Shown here: piece by piece, positions 9,244 through 18,761 of the stretch
Layout: every line of letters starts with the position of its first letter
Numbering within the stretch: the stretch's first letter is position 1
Assembly: GCA_907163375.1 (NCBI GenBank)
Contig: CAJQUW010002997.1
Span: 1-64,000, forward strand
Reading direction: 5' to 3'
From: Prostheceraeus crozeri
Lineage: Eukaryota; Platyhelminthes; Polycladida; Euryleptidae
DNA: 64,000 bases
Notes under the pieces: model-generated
Databases searched by the model: none
Seen by the model: the letters and a program-made list of their open reading frames with translations, nothing else
What the model was told of the DNA's origin: nothing
Made by a program: the position numbers and the translations under genes

Positions 9244-10130
9244 ATGATGTTACCAAATGTTGGTGGAGGTGCATATATCCCGAATAATCGTGAATCAGAA
9301 ATAGAAATATAAAATTATATTATGAAAACTGGAGACGTTTTATCTGGTCCATTGCATCTTTCTATTCTTCCGCAACAAAATACAGAGTTAACAAAAAAAC
9401 AATATGTTGATACACAAATCAATGCCTTAAAAGAAAAATATATAAACGATGTTTTGGTTCCACTGATGAATGAATTAAAGTTGCTTAAATTTAATGAAAA
9501 ATCATTAAAAGAAAAATTATTAAAACTTGATAAAAGGGATAAAGAGCTAGAAGCAGAAATAGCAAAACTTTTTAAAAAAATTTCTGAACAATCAAAAATT
9601 TTAATATTACTTACTATAAATTTAAAATCTGCAGTTATTAAAAATAAACAAGAGATACAACTATTGAAGGAACAATTAGAAGATGAAATAGAAAAACTTC
9701 CTGAAAGAATTAAAAAAATTTAAAGCAGTTACAAACTACATTCCAAAAAAGTGTTGATGAATTAAGTTCTAAAATTGCTCAACAAATTAAAAAAATAAAT
9801 CATTTAATAATTGAAGTAAAAGCATTTAATGAAAAAGTTGATAAAATGAAAACTCTTAAAATCAATTTAGAAAATGAATTAAAGAGGAATTCGCAAGAAA
9901 ACTCTAAAGAAAATAAAGAACAGTTAGATGCTGTTAAAAAACAGTTAGATGTTCTTAAAGTTCAATTGAATGCTTTAAAAACGGAATTAAAGAAAAGTGA
10001 GAAGAAATTAGAAGTGACTGAAAAAGAAATTAAAGTACATCACACGCTATTTGACGCAATAGATAACGTACAACAGGAAATCAATAAAGTTATCTCGAAG
10101 TTGTTATCTATTCACACACGTAAATCTTAA
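9244..10130 (+). pseudogene. Coiled-coil, fibre-like protein (nonsense plus frameshift)
   Basis: The ATG at 9244-9246 follows TTTTTTATTGTTAAAAA. The frame reads MLPNVGGGAYIPNN, meets TAA at 9310-9312, then continues in frame with MKTGDVLSGPLHLS and TKKQYVDTQI, a motif resembling the start of phage and Polinton-type tail or fibre proteins (GDxLxGxLxL then VxKKYVD). The rest is a heptad-rich Lys/Glu/Leu coiled coil. An A-run near 9712-9722 shifts the frame; the coiled coil continues in a second frame to TAA at 10130 (internal ATG at 9846). Intact length would be about 290 residues. A capsid-surface role is inference. Confidence 0.6.
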
Positions 10131-10251
10131 CATAAATATTTTTCCCTACTAAAAAATAAAAATCATAAAAATATAAAAAAGTTAATATAAATTTAATAAA
10201 TATAAAAATTAAATATATGTATATAAAAAGTTAATATAAAATTAATAAAAA

Positions 10252-10491
10252 ATGCCTGTAATTTATAAACACAATCTTAAACATTTTTCATCACATAAAA
10301 GAATGACACCAGCACCATCTATTAAACCTATCTATCATTATGATAGCATAAAAACGGTTAAAACGGAAGGATATAATAAAAATGATAAGGTTATATTAAA
10401 TAATATTAAAGATTTAATTGTGATACCAAACAAAAAAATAGAGGTTATTTTAAGTTTATCTAAATATATTTTTAAAAATACAAAAGTATAA
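10252..10491 (+). CDS. Small MPVIYKHNLKHF protein, truncated paralogue
   Basis: The 79-codon frame starts with MPVIYKHNLKHFSSHK, almost the same as the start of the gene at 10865-11332, and both contain YHY near residues 27-34. After about residue 45 it diverges and lacks the Gly/Ala-rich domain of its paralogue, so it looks like a degraded tandem duplicate. It is preceded by AATTAATAAAAA, as other genes here are. Function unknown; the larger paralogue suggests a minor virion protein. Confidence 0.5.
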   Translation: MPVIYKHNLKHFSSHKRMTPAPSIKPIYHYDSIKTVKTEGYNKNDKVILNNIKDLIVIPNKKIEVILSLSKYIFKNTKV

Positions 10492-10630
10492 ATACAATTT
10501 TAAAAAATATAAAAGTATAAATTTATTTTTGAAAAATATAAAATTAGGAATATAATTTTAAGAAATATAAAGGTATAAATATAATTTTAAAAAATATAAA
10601 GGTATAAATATAATTTAAAAAAAAGTATCA

Positions 10631-10812
10631 ATGGATAAAATTAGAGCTGATAATTTTAAAAAAATATAAAAATTAGAAGAGTTAATAAAACAAAAAATAT
10701 TATGAAAGAAAATCATCGAATAAAAAGATTAATTGATACAGGCTTGATTCCTGATAAAGTATCTTATAATAGACCAAAAACCCAATCTTTAAAAGTTAAA
10801 TCAAATAAATAA
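10631..10812 (+). pseudogene. Small basic ORF remnant
   Basis: ATG at 10631 starts MDKIRADNFKKI, followed at once by a TAA. After a frame change, MKENHRIKRLIDTGLIPDKV and a basic tail end at TAA 10810-10812. It resembles short coiled-coil genes ending in LIxxGLIP found in such elements, but I cannot name it. It lies between the two MPxIYKHNLKHF genes. Confidence 0.35.
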
Positions 10813-10864
10813 ATATTTTTTTATAATTTATATTTTTCCAAAAAGTCAAATTTATTCCTAAAAA

Positions 10865-11332
10865 ATGCCTATAATTTATAAACACAATCTTAAACATTTT
10901 GCTTCAAATAAAAAATTTGCTCATGAACCATCTATGAAATCTGTTTATCATTATAACAATGTAGGAACTATTCAAAAAGAAGGAGATGGTATATTTTCTG
11001 GTATTGGAAGTATCGTTGACTTAATTAAAAATAATAAAGATTTGATTACATCTGCTGCTAAAGGAGCAGCTGCTATAGGTAGTACAGCTAGTGCCATATC
11101 AAATTTTGTTAAGTCAGAAAACGAATTAAAACAACTAGACGCTATTCGTAAACTTAAGAATGATTCTGAAGAACTAAAAAAATTAAAAAAACTTTCAGAG
11201 GAAACAAAAAACAAAATTGCTAACATAGCTGTAGGGTCTGATAGTAAACATAATGAAAATAAAAATAATGAAAATAAAAATAATGAAAAAACAATTGAAG
11301 AGATAAGAGGCAATAGTCTAGCAAAATTCTAA
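10865..11332 (+). CDS. Membrane-active minor virion protein candidate
   Basis: This intact 155-codon frame starts MPIIYKHNLKHFASNKKF. A Gly/Ala-rich, hydrophobic stretch lies at residues ~41-78 (GDGIFSGIGSIVDL, ITSAAKGAAAIGSTASAISN), followed by a Lys/Glu coiled coil (~82-125) and an Asn/Lys tail. Hydrophobic amphipathic segments of this type are typical of minor capsid proteins that disturb membranes, such as adenovirus protein VI-like proteins, but no clear homology is visible. The upstream stretch AAAAAGTCAAATTTATTCCTA is nearly repeated upstream of the capsid gene at 11442. Confidence 0.55.
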   Translation: MPIIYKHNLKHFASNKKFAHEPSMKSVYHYNNVGTIQKEGDGIFSGIGSIVDLIKNNKDLITSAAKGAAAIGSTASAISNFVKSENELKQLDAIRKLKNDSEELKKLKKLSEETKNKIANIAVGSDSKHNENKNNENKNNEKTIEEIRGNSLAKF

Positions 11333-11441
11333 AATATATTTTTTAGTAAAATTTTTTTAATTAAATTTTTTGTAAAATTTATTTAGTAAAATTTTTTCTG
11401 TGTGTGAGAAAAAACAAAAAGTCAAATTATTTTTTATAAAA

Positions 11442-12773
11442 ATGTCTTCGCTTATCGAAAATAAATTTAGATTAGACGATCCTCCGTTCGTCAGTTATAA
11501 TCAAAAAAAGAATGACTATATAAGAATTGCTATGAATCCCGGATCTTCCAGTAGAGTAAATACTGGAGGAAATTTAATTTTTGAAGTTGATAATCAACAA
11601 AGTTATATATATCTACCCGATTCTTTTTTACACTGTGAATATTCTTTATATAGTGATGCCAATTTTACAACACCATTACCAGAAACCGATAATATTGCAT
11701 TAGAGAATAATTTTTCAAGATTATTTACACAAATGCGTTTAGATGTTGCAACTCAAAATATAGAAACAATAAGTGATTCTCCAGGTGTAATTGATTCAAT
11801 GCTTAAATTTGTAACAATTGGTGAAAATAATAAAAAGCATGAAATCGAAGGTTGGTTTCCTGATACCAATGATGGTATAATTGTTGATGATTTAAGTCAC
11901 GCTGGAACAGATGCAGCAGGAATCGCGAAAGATGTAGAAAATATTGCAAATCATTTAAATAAAACAAACAATAGTGCATATAAAGAAAGACGTGAATTTA
12001 ACAAGAAAAGTAAACAGACAGTAAATTGGTCATTGTCTCCATTATTCGGATATTCAGATTATGATAAAATATCATATCAATTAAAATTTACGCTAATAAT
12101 TCATCGCACAGCAAACAATGAATTAATCTTTTATGGTAAGACTGGAAAAAAAGCATATCTAAAAATTGATAGACTTCAATGGTGGATTAAGCATATTACT
12201 CCTAGTTTAGAGGTTGAAACAGATATTGCAAAAAGATTAAATAATAACAAACCAATTCCAGTAAATTTTCTAAAGCGTACTGCTAGTTCAGTAACTTTTT
12301 CAGAGCAAAGATTTAACTGGCATTTTACTAGAACTTCGAATACTCCAAGATATTTATTACTAACATTTCAAAGAAATAATTCTCCAAGTTTTGATAAGAA
12401 CAACAATATTTTCCATATTAATACAATTCGAAGTTTACAAGTTTCATTAAATCAAACCCGATATCCAATTGATCCATTAAGATTCGATGATACCAATAAT
12501 CAATTTATGGAAGGATATGATGCTTATAGAAATCTTTGTATAGAATTTGGAGTTGAACCACAATTAACTCCTGGAGATTGGAGACATTTATATCCTGTTT
12601 TCTGTTTCGATTTAAGTGCACAATCTGAAGATATTATCAAGACTGGTTGCGATGTAACAATTAATATTGAAAAGAAAGATTCCACAACTTCATTGATGGC
12701 TTATGGTTTATTGTTAGAAGATGCAATGTATTCTATTGAAATTCTTAATGGAAAGATGGCTAGGATAAGTTAA
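11442..12773 (+). CDS. Major capsid protein, double jelly-roll type (probable)
   Basis: The 444-codon frame is uninterrupted. I take ATG 11442 as the start; the frame is open from 11400, but the upstream codons have no ATG. It starts MSSLIENKFRLDDPP. Features are DYIRIAMNPGSSSRVNTGG, a beta-rich body, LENNFSRLFTQMRLDV near residue 85, SDSPGVIDSMLKFVT, and a C-terminal PGDWRHLYPVFCFDLS then DVTINIEKKDST. Length, beta-rich composition and position between minor virion genes fit the hexon-like capsid protein of adintovirus/Polinton-type elements. Such proteins form trimers that tile an icosahedral shell. It is the best preserved gene of the element, perhaps by chance. A structure prediction would settle the fold. 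Confidence 0.7.
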   Translation: MSSLIENKFRLDDPPFVSYNQKKNDYIRIAMNPGSSSRVNTGGNLIFEVDNQQSYIYLPDSFLHCEYSLYSDANFTTPLPETDNIALENNFSRLFTQMRLDVATQNIETISDSPGVIDSMLKFVTIGENNKKHEIEGWFPDTNDGIIVDDLSHAGTDAAGIAKDVENIANHLNKTNNSAYKERREFNKKSKQTVNWSLSPLFGYSDYDKISYQLKFTLIIHRTANNELIFYGKTGKKAYLKIDRLQWWIKHITPSLEVETDIAKRLNNNKPIPVNFLKRTASSVTFSEQRFNWHFTRTSNTPRYLLLTFQRNNSPSFDKNNNIFHINTIRSLQVSLNQTRYPIDPLRFDDTNNQFMEGYDAYRNLCIEFGVEPQLTPGDWRHLYPVFCFDLSAQSEDIIKTGCDVTINIEKKDSTTSLMAYGLLLEDAMYSIEILNGKMARIS

Positions 12774-12824
12774 TTAAAATTCTTAGATTAGAATTTTTCC
12801 TAAATTAAAATTTTTTTATTAAAA

Positions 12825-13307
12825 ATGTCGGAAGCGAAAAGTAATAATAATGAAACTGTTGAATAAAAATTACGTAACATTGTTGACAAAAATACTCCGA
12901 AATCTATTACTATTAATAAAAAGAAATATTACATAAGTAAACCAATGATAGAGAATGTTAGATTACAGGAAGAAAAGAATGGCGGGATTCTCCCATTAAT
13001 TCCTCTAATAATAGGTGGCATAGCAGCAGCAGGAAGTGTTGCAGGTGGGACAGCTGGTATTGTCCAAGCAGTAAATAAAAATAAATCAGAGAAGGCAGCA
13101 TTAGAAGAACAAAAACGTCATAATAGGGAGTTAGAGAAAGTTGCTAGGGCAGAAGGAATAGTAGATAATTCTATTAGTAAATTAAATTTGGTTGATGAAG
13201 GAAAACGAGTTCCTAAAAATATTCTCCACAATGTTGAGGATTTAATTGAAATTAAAGAAACTAAAGATGGTTCTGGAATATATCTAAGTCCTAGTATGAT
13301 TAGGTAA
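12825..13307 (+). pseudogene. Minor virion protein with Gly/Ala hydrophobic segment (early nonsense codon)
   Basis: ATG 12825 follows TTTTTTTATTAAAA. Codon 14 is TAA (12864-12866), after which the same frame runs on to TAA at 13305-13307; an internal ATG at 12945 gives 120 codons. The protein has GGILPLIPLIIGGIAAAGSV, a strongly hydrophobic Gly/Ala stretch, then a charged helix (KNKSEKAALEEQKRHNRELE). This resembles membrane-inserting minor capsid proteins of related elements by composition only. Translation from the internal ATG could still give most of the protein. Confidence 0.5.
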
Positions 13308-13352
13308 AACATTTATTTTATTCTATCTTTAAAATTTATTTTATCTTTTAAA

Positions 13353-14637
13353 ATGAATTCTACAAATTCCAAAAATTTAATTAAATTAAAAATTGCTAAT
13401 TTAGATTTATTGAATTATCTCTTAAAAGTACATAAAACCTCAAATTGTCAACACACCGGTCGGCTGCACAGCGGAGGTGACATACAAAAAACATTAGAAA
13501 ATTTTCCTGGATTTATTTGGAGTAAATATTCAAAAGAAAAACATCTCCCGGTCATTCATATACCGGTCCAGGAACTCGATTAGATATAAGACTAGATAAG
13601 AATAATAATCCAAAACCAGGTGAAGAACCAATAAATAGAGTAGATGCCGCAGCTTCCAGACATGATTTAGCTTATCGAAATCATGACCTAAGTTCTCGTC
13701 ATGTAGCTGATAGGAAAGTGATTCAAGAATTAGATAGTATTCAAAATCCTACATTTAGAGAAAGAATTGAAAGAATGTTTGTTAAGAAAGCTTTACAAGC
13801 TAAAATATTATTCGGTCAGGGTTTAGACAAAACTCATAACTCTGAAACCTACGCGTCTGAAATTCATAAAGAATATAGAAGACCTAAATATCTATTGAAA
13901 GTAAAAGTATTTAATGAAGATGATACTTGGAGTGCTGATCTTATTCATATGCCAAATGATTCTGATTATGAATACGCATTGACCGTTATAGATTTATATA
14001 CACGATACGCTTGGGCAAAGCCTTTAAAAAACAAAAGTGGTCTGTCAGTTAAATATGCGTTTGAAGAAATCTTTAAAGAATTTAATAGAAAGCCAAAAAA
14101 ATTGTTTGTTGACAAAGGGTCCGAGTTTTATAACAGAAATGTTACGCCACTATTTGAAACTGTTTATTCAACTGAAAATGCAGGAAAGGGTGTAGTGATA
14201 GAGCGATTTAATAGAACGTTAAAAAATAAATTATTTAAGAAATTTACAGAACAAGGAAATCAGAAATGGTTGAAGATATTACCAGGAATTGTAGAGCAGT
14301 ACAATAATAAAGTTCATTCAGGTATTGAAGAAACTCCAAAGAATGCTTCTAATGACCCCAATTTGATACGAAAAAAATATTCGAAAATAATTATTCGAAT
14401 GAGAGTAATCCGAATTTGCAGAAACTTAAGCCGAAATTTACGATTGGAGATAGAGTTAGAATATTTAAGTATAAGAATAAATTTGAAAAAGGCTTTGTTG
14501 GTTATTGGACTAAAGAAATATTTGAAGTTTGTAAAATAAATCAAACTTATCCGATTACTTACGAAATCAAAGATTTAGATGATGAAGATATCAGAGGCCG
14601 ATTTTATCAAAATGAATTACAACGAAGTGAGCTTTAG
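13353..14637 (+). pseudogene. PLA2 domain plus rve integrase in one reading frame (two frameshifts)
   Basis: ATG 13353 opens a leader (MNSTNSKNLIKLKIANLDLL, later SGGDIQKTLENFPGF). Near 13540-13552 the frame shifts. The next frame holds a parvovirus-type phospholipase A2: calcium loop YTGPGTRLD at 13559-13585 and catalytic RHDLAYR (His codon 13661-13663). With no stop it runs into an integrase core: D in TWSADLIHM, D in LFVDKGSEF and E in VVIERFNR (residues 74, 132 and 162 counted from the in-frame ATG at 13718). A second shift in an A7 run (~14369-14375) separates the C-terminal SH3/chromo-like region (FTIGDRVRIFKYKNKF, ITYEIKDLDDEDIRG), which ends at 14637. PLA2 helps parvoviruses cross endosomal membranes; the integrase inserts element DNA. 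A single frame for both is unusual. Confidence 0.8.
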
Positions 14638-14654
14638 CTGGCTTCGCTTGATTG

Positions 14655-15086
14655 TTAATTATCATTATTATTATTCAATTCTAGCATAATATCAAGAAAT
14701 GGTACTCCTTTTTGTAATTTAGATAAATTATAAAGACAGAATTGGCCACAATAAGTTGTTTCTGGTTTTTGAGTTTGAAACGTATTATAAGTTCCATTTC
14801 CAAGCATTTCTCTTACTTCATTTGTAGGTGGAAGTCCATAAGAGTCGAATTAGTAATTATCACCATTTTTATTAGACGTACCTGCAGATCAATGTACTCC
14901 TTTTTGATCTGATGTGTGAAGATTTGTTATGAAATTTATAGATGGCTTATTTTTTAGGAATTGTAATTCGTCTCTCATTAATATGTGAAAATTCTCTATT
15001 CCCAATTGATTAGCAATTTTCTTTAGATCAAAATTTGTAGTTGTTTGCGTTCCATATGATTTTAAGAACTCGGTAATGCTAGTCAT
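14655..15086 (-). pseudogene. Adenain-like cysteine protease (two nonsense codons)
   Basis: ATG at 15084-15086 starts MTSITEFLKSYGTQTTTNFD. A catalytic-type His lies in QKGVH and is immediately followed by TGA, where a Trp is usual in this family. The frame continues, meets TAA before FDSYGLPP (the acidic-residue block), and reaches TYCGQFCLYNLS (the catalytic Cys block) before TAA at 14655-14657. The order H, FDS(F/Y)G, CGxxC is that of adenovirus-type virion maturation proteases. The gene faces the integrase gene tail to tail, 17 bp apart. Both nonsense codons fall near active-site blocks, so this copy is dead. Confidence 0.75.
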
Positions 15087-15090
15087 TTTA

Positions 15091-15904
15091 TAATAAAAAA
15101 AATTTTTATAGGGACCCCTAGAAGTCAGAAGGGGGTATTGATTTAAAACTGTTCCATAATGATGACTTTCCTTACTACTTATTCGATTTTGAAATGATTA
15201 TATTATAATTATTCTAATCTACATTGTTTTACAGATTTCCATTTTCTTCATGAACTTTATTCATTAATGTGTTTCATCGTTAAAGTGATTGTTTAAAATT
15301 GCTATAACAACTATCCCGCATAACGGCGTTTATGCGTTCTAAATTTAGAAGAAGAATTTTATTGTCATTTGCTTTTATTGTCAATGCACTCTTATGTGCT
15401 TAATCTATTCATGACTTCACAATGGGAAGTACTTTACTACCCGTATGTATATTTTAACCTATTCATGTGAAAACGTTAAATGAATTTTGCAAATGGATTT
15501 CTAAAACTGAATTTGAAAACAGATTTTGAAAACAGATATTGAAAACAGGTATTGAAAACTGATTCTGAAAATAATTTACGTAGGGGTAAATTGAAATGTC
15601 AAAAGTTTACCGACGCGTAAATTGAAATGTCAAAAGTTTACCGATGCGTAAATTGAAATGACAAGAGATTCCACGATAATTTTAGGGGAAAGCTGTTATA
15701 TGTTTTCCGTTGCTAGAACAATAGATATCTCTCTCTCTTCAATCTCTCTCTCTCTTCATTCATCAGCCAGTGTACGGGTTCATTGAATAATTTTGTGTTT
15801 ATGAGTTACAATGATCTTCTAGTTCACACAATTAATACTTTAAATAATGGTGAGAGTACAATAACGAAGAATGTCTAAGTAATAATTGCGTCTTCTTAAT
15901 TTTT
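15091..15904. repeat. Intergenic stretch with short tandem repeats
   Basis: No gene is seen. It contains (TTGAAAACAGAT)-like repeats at about 15508-15570. A 31-bp unit (GTAAATTGAAATGTCAAAAG...) is present nearly three times at 15588-15665, and a TC-rich microsatellite lies at about 15729-15760. Base composition returns toward the host average. Confidence 0.7.
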
Positions 15905-16465
15905 ATAATGTTGTGTCCTGGAACGGTCATGATTTTCAAGGTAAAAAATGTAATTCTCAAATTTTGAGATTCTTAATTTTTATGATTTTTCGGTGTCCTG
16001 GAACGGTCATGATTTTGGGGGTAAAAATTGTAATCACAAATTTTGAGATTATGAAAAATTTGAAAAATTGCGTATTTTTAAAAACGCCTAAATTTATGAA
16101 TTTATGTCTTCATAACCTGAAAAATGACCAAAATTCATGAATTTATGTCGTTTTTAAAAGCACCAATTTTTCTGAATTTTGTCCTGTCATGGAACGGTCA
16201 TGATTTTGGGGGTAAAAATTATTTTTCTAAAATTTAAGATTTGGAAAAATTTGAAAAACTCAGTATTTTTAAAAACGCCTAAATTTATGAATTTAGACGT
16301 TTTAAAAAGTGCAAAATTTGAGAATTTAATATTCATTTAAAAATGACCAAAATTCTTAAATTTATGTCATTTTTTCAAGTTTTAAGACCTAAATTGATAA
16401 ATTTAGTCGTTTTTAAAAGGTGCAAAAAATTGAGAATTTTGGCCTGTCCTGGAACGGTCTTTTGT
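15905..16465. repeat. Diverged repeats built on TGTCCTGGAACGGTC
   Basis: The phrase GTCCTGGAACGGTCATGATT (or a near copy) occurs at about 15917, 15993, 16181 and 16443. It is followed by GGGGGTAAAAATT and by A/T-rich phrases such as AAACGCCTAAATTTATGAAT. The spacing is irregular. No coding frame is credible. It borders the truncated end of the P-like transposase. Confidence 0.75.
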
Positions 16466-16467
16466 AC

Positions 16468-18490
16468 ATTACTATCAGGACCTGGTCAAAGTAATAAAAT
16501 AAGGTCCTCCGAAAGATTTTGTGTAATATCCGAATTCTCCTTCAAGACAATCACTTTGGAAGTGTCCAAGTAGAAGAAATCATACTTTTTATCCTTTAAC
16601 AGGTCAGAGGACATGGTCACTATTCCATCAAGAGTTTGCGTCAACGCAGAATCTGTCTGCAGTGTCAGTGTGTGTTGCCCCGAGCGATTTGTTTTTTGAG
16701 CGGAGTATTCGAAAGACTTACTCATTCACTGTAAATAATTCAGTCGACCTTGATGACTTATGGGAGCTCTTATTTCATCATTCAAATGTGCATGAGCAGT
16801 TGCACTACGGTTATTCAATGGTTTCCACATTTTAAGAATGTGATAAATGAATGCTGCATTCACATTTTTACGTTCTTGCACCAAAGCAGCGACAGTTTTG
16901 TCGTCAAAAACCTGGAGAACAAGAGATACCTTTTGCTTTTGGAACGATGAGGGATTCAAAGCACCGGCGGATTGATGATGACTTTTCTTTGTTGTAAAGA
17001 TCAACAATGTCCGACCAAGAAGCAGTCACAGATTCGAAATCTTCACCAGATTCATTGGGGATGTGAAAATGTATTTTCTGATCATTTGATGAAAGACAAT
17101 TATTTCTAATACACTTTAATAGATGAGCGGGATTAAATAATAGAAAGAAGGGCATATCTGGTTCGGCTATATGCTTTACAGAGAAATTGTTTGAGCTTTC
17201 GTTTTCCTTCACAAGTAGTGAATGTATATAGAGTTCGGCTTGCAGCATTATGACCATGCGACTTTATGATCTCAATAAACTTAATTAAAATTGCCTTGAT
17301 CAAATTTGCAGTCCGCGAAAATACTGGTATGAGACGTATAATAAACGTACGAGTTTTCGAAAACAAAAGTTTTACCATTACTGCTAAGATACTGCGACCA
17401 ATTTTGATAAGCGAGTCATCACCATATCCAATAACGTGTTTTCCTCGATATCTGAGAGATGCAAAATCTTCATCTCATCGATCACAATACCATACGTTGT
17501 CCAGGAGAAATCAAAAATATGACTTTGCATATTTCGACGACCTCTGACTCAGATCCAATATTTTGAAAACTTCCAATATTTTCTGTCAATGTATTGGGAT
17601 GTGGAAATGGAAGAGAGGATTTTATGATTTTGTAACAATTCTTGTTTGCTTTGTATAATGCCAGTGACTTCAAAATAAGTGATGCACTATACCTACGCCC
17701 ATTCGGTTCGATGTCGGATAGCTCTATCAATTCTAGGGGGACTTTTGAAGCTTCATTGAAATCTATTAAATCATTCCAATCAATCTTACATCATTAAATC
17801 ATTACATTTCATCAATGATGTCATCTGTTTTCCATGAAGGATAGCATGTTTTCCAACTGTGACCATCTCTCTAATCGATGTTGGAAACCAAGCATTGTGG
17901 AGGGAATTGAGACGAAAGTGTGCACCCTCTTAGCTGTCAAAGAGATTTCAGATGACATTTTGACCACAAATTTAAGTTCAAGCGTTTCTGCCGTTGATAG
18001 TAGTAAAACGTAATCCTGTTTGTAAGTGATATCGACTGCATACTCTCTGTTGTAACTCTTGCTTGAATAATAAAAAATTACAATCAATTTTGCCAATTTC
18101 ATTAAAATCAAACAATTCGTCGGGGATTGAATTGTCATTCTCAGCTTGAATTTTTCGCGATTGAATGTTCCGTCCACTCTGATTATTCGTAGCATTGCTA
18201 ATGTCAGATTCGAAAATAGATGGAGGGTGTTTGGGTATCAGATGTCCACCGCCTACTAACTTCTTTGCAGTATTAAGAGGCCAATGTATTGCACAAACAC
18301 CCATGTTTTTTGTTATTTTCTGTTTGTCAATGTTGTTTGGAAGGACGTTAATCCACTTATTTAGTTCTACTTCATTTCTGATAGGGAAATTGTAAACTGG
18401 TATCGATTGGTTGCTACTACCATAATTGCTTTTGCAATTGATAAGCGTACACTTTCTCACCATGTTTGGCAAAAGTCTACAATAAAGCAT
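16468..18490 (-). pseudogene. P-element-like transposase with N-terminal THAP domain (broken)
   Basis: Reading leftward from 18490 (ATG MLYCRLLPN, or MVRKCTLINCKSNY at residue 10), a THAP-type C2CH domain is visible: C-x4-C, a WINVLPNN segment, then VCAIHWP. Downstream fragments in shifting frames carry GRRYSASLILKSLALYKANK, IVIDEMKILHLS, FFLLFNPAHLLKCIRNN, SVTASWSDIVDLYNKEK and FLLGHFQSD. This block order is that of THAP9/P-element transposases, with an RNase H-like core containing an inserted GTP-binding region. At least five frame breaks occur, and the 3' end is cut near 16468. No terminal repeats were identified. Confidence 0.75.
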
Positions 18491-18761
18491 TTTTCAAACC
18501 GGTCCACACTAAATCCTACGGATTGAGAGTTGGAAATTCCTAGCACTTTCTATGTTTCATAGATATCCCTGCTTTATTTTTTTTTATCAATCATTTCAAC
18601 ATTTATCAGTACATATTGCATAAATATTGAACAAAACATGTTTCCTATGGGAGCATGCTAAAAGAATGCTATACTAAGATCTTGATCAACAAATGACAAA
18701 ACTAAGACGAAACTAATAAAGAAAAGTGAAAAGAAGATGGCCGATCTAGGAAAAGTCAGGT

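Larger units (their letters stand above)
1845..15090. mobile_element. Decayed adintovirus/Polinton-like integrated virus element
   Basis: This block is about 13.2 kb and much more AT-rich than its flanks. It encodes a set typical of Polinton/adintovirus-type elements: capsid, penton-like protein, A32-type ATPases, adenain-like protease, rve integrase, protein-primed-type PolB N-terminus and a parvovirus-type PLA2 domain. Genes at 1845-9067 read leftward, 9244-14637 read rightward, and the protease at 14655-15086 reads leftward. I see no terminal inverted repeats. The left end cuts the first ATPase just after its TQS motif, so that end is truncated or rearranged; the right limit near 15090 is where coding traces and AT-richness stop. 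Several genes carry frameshifts in homopolymer runs or nonsense codons, so this copy looks non-functional. The exact lineage is inference. Confidence 0.85.

Noticed and set aside
10972-11313. 113-codon minus-strand hydrophobic frame
   Set aside because: It is the antisense of the lysine-rich gene at 10865-11332; the hydrophobicity comes from complementing A-rich codons.
4237-15086. Alternative genetic code (TAA read as Gln) in the virus-like element
   Set aside because: Genes also terminate with TAA, a TGA nonsense codon and several frameshifts are present, so general decay is simpler; kept only as a low-interest finding.
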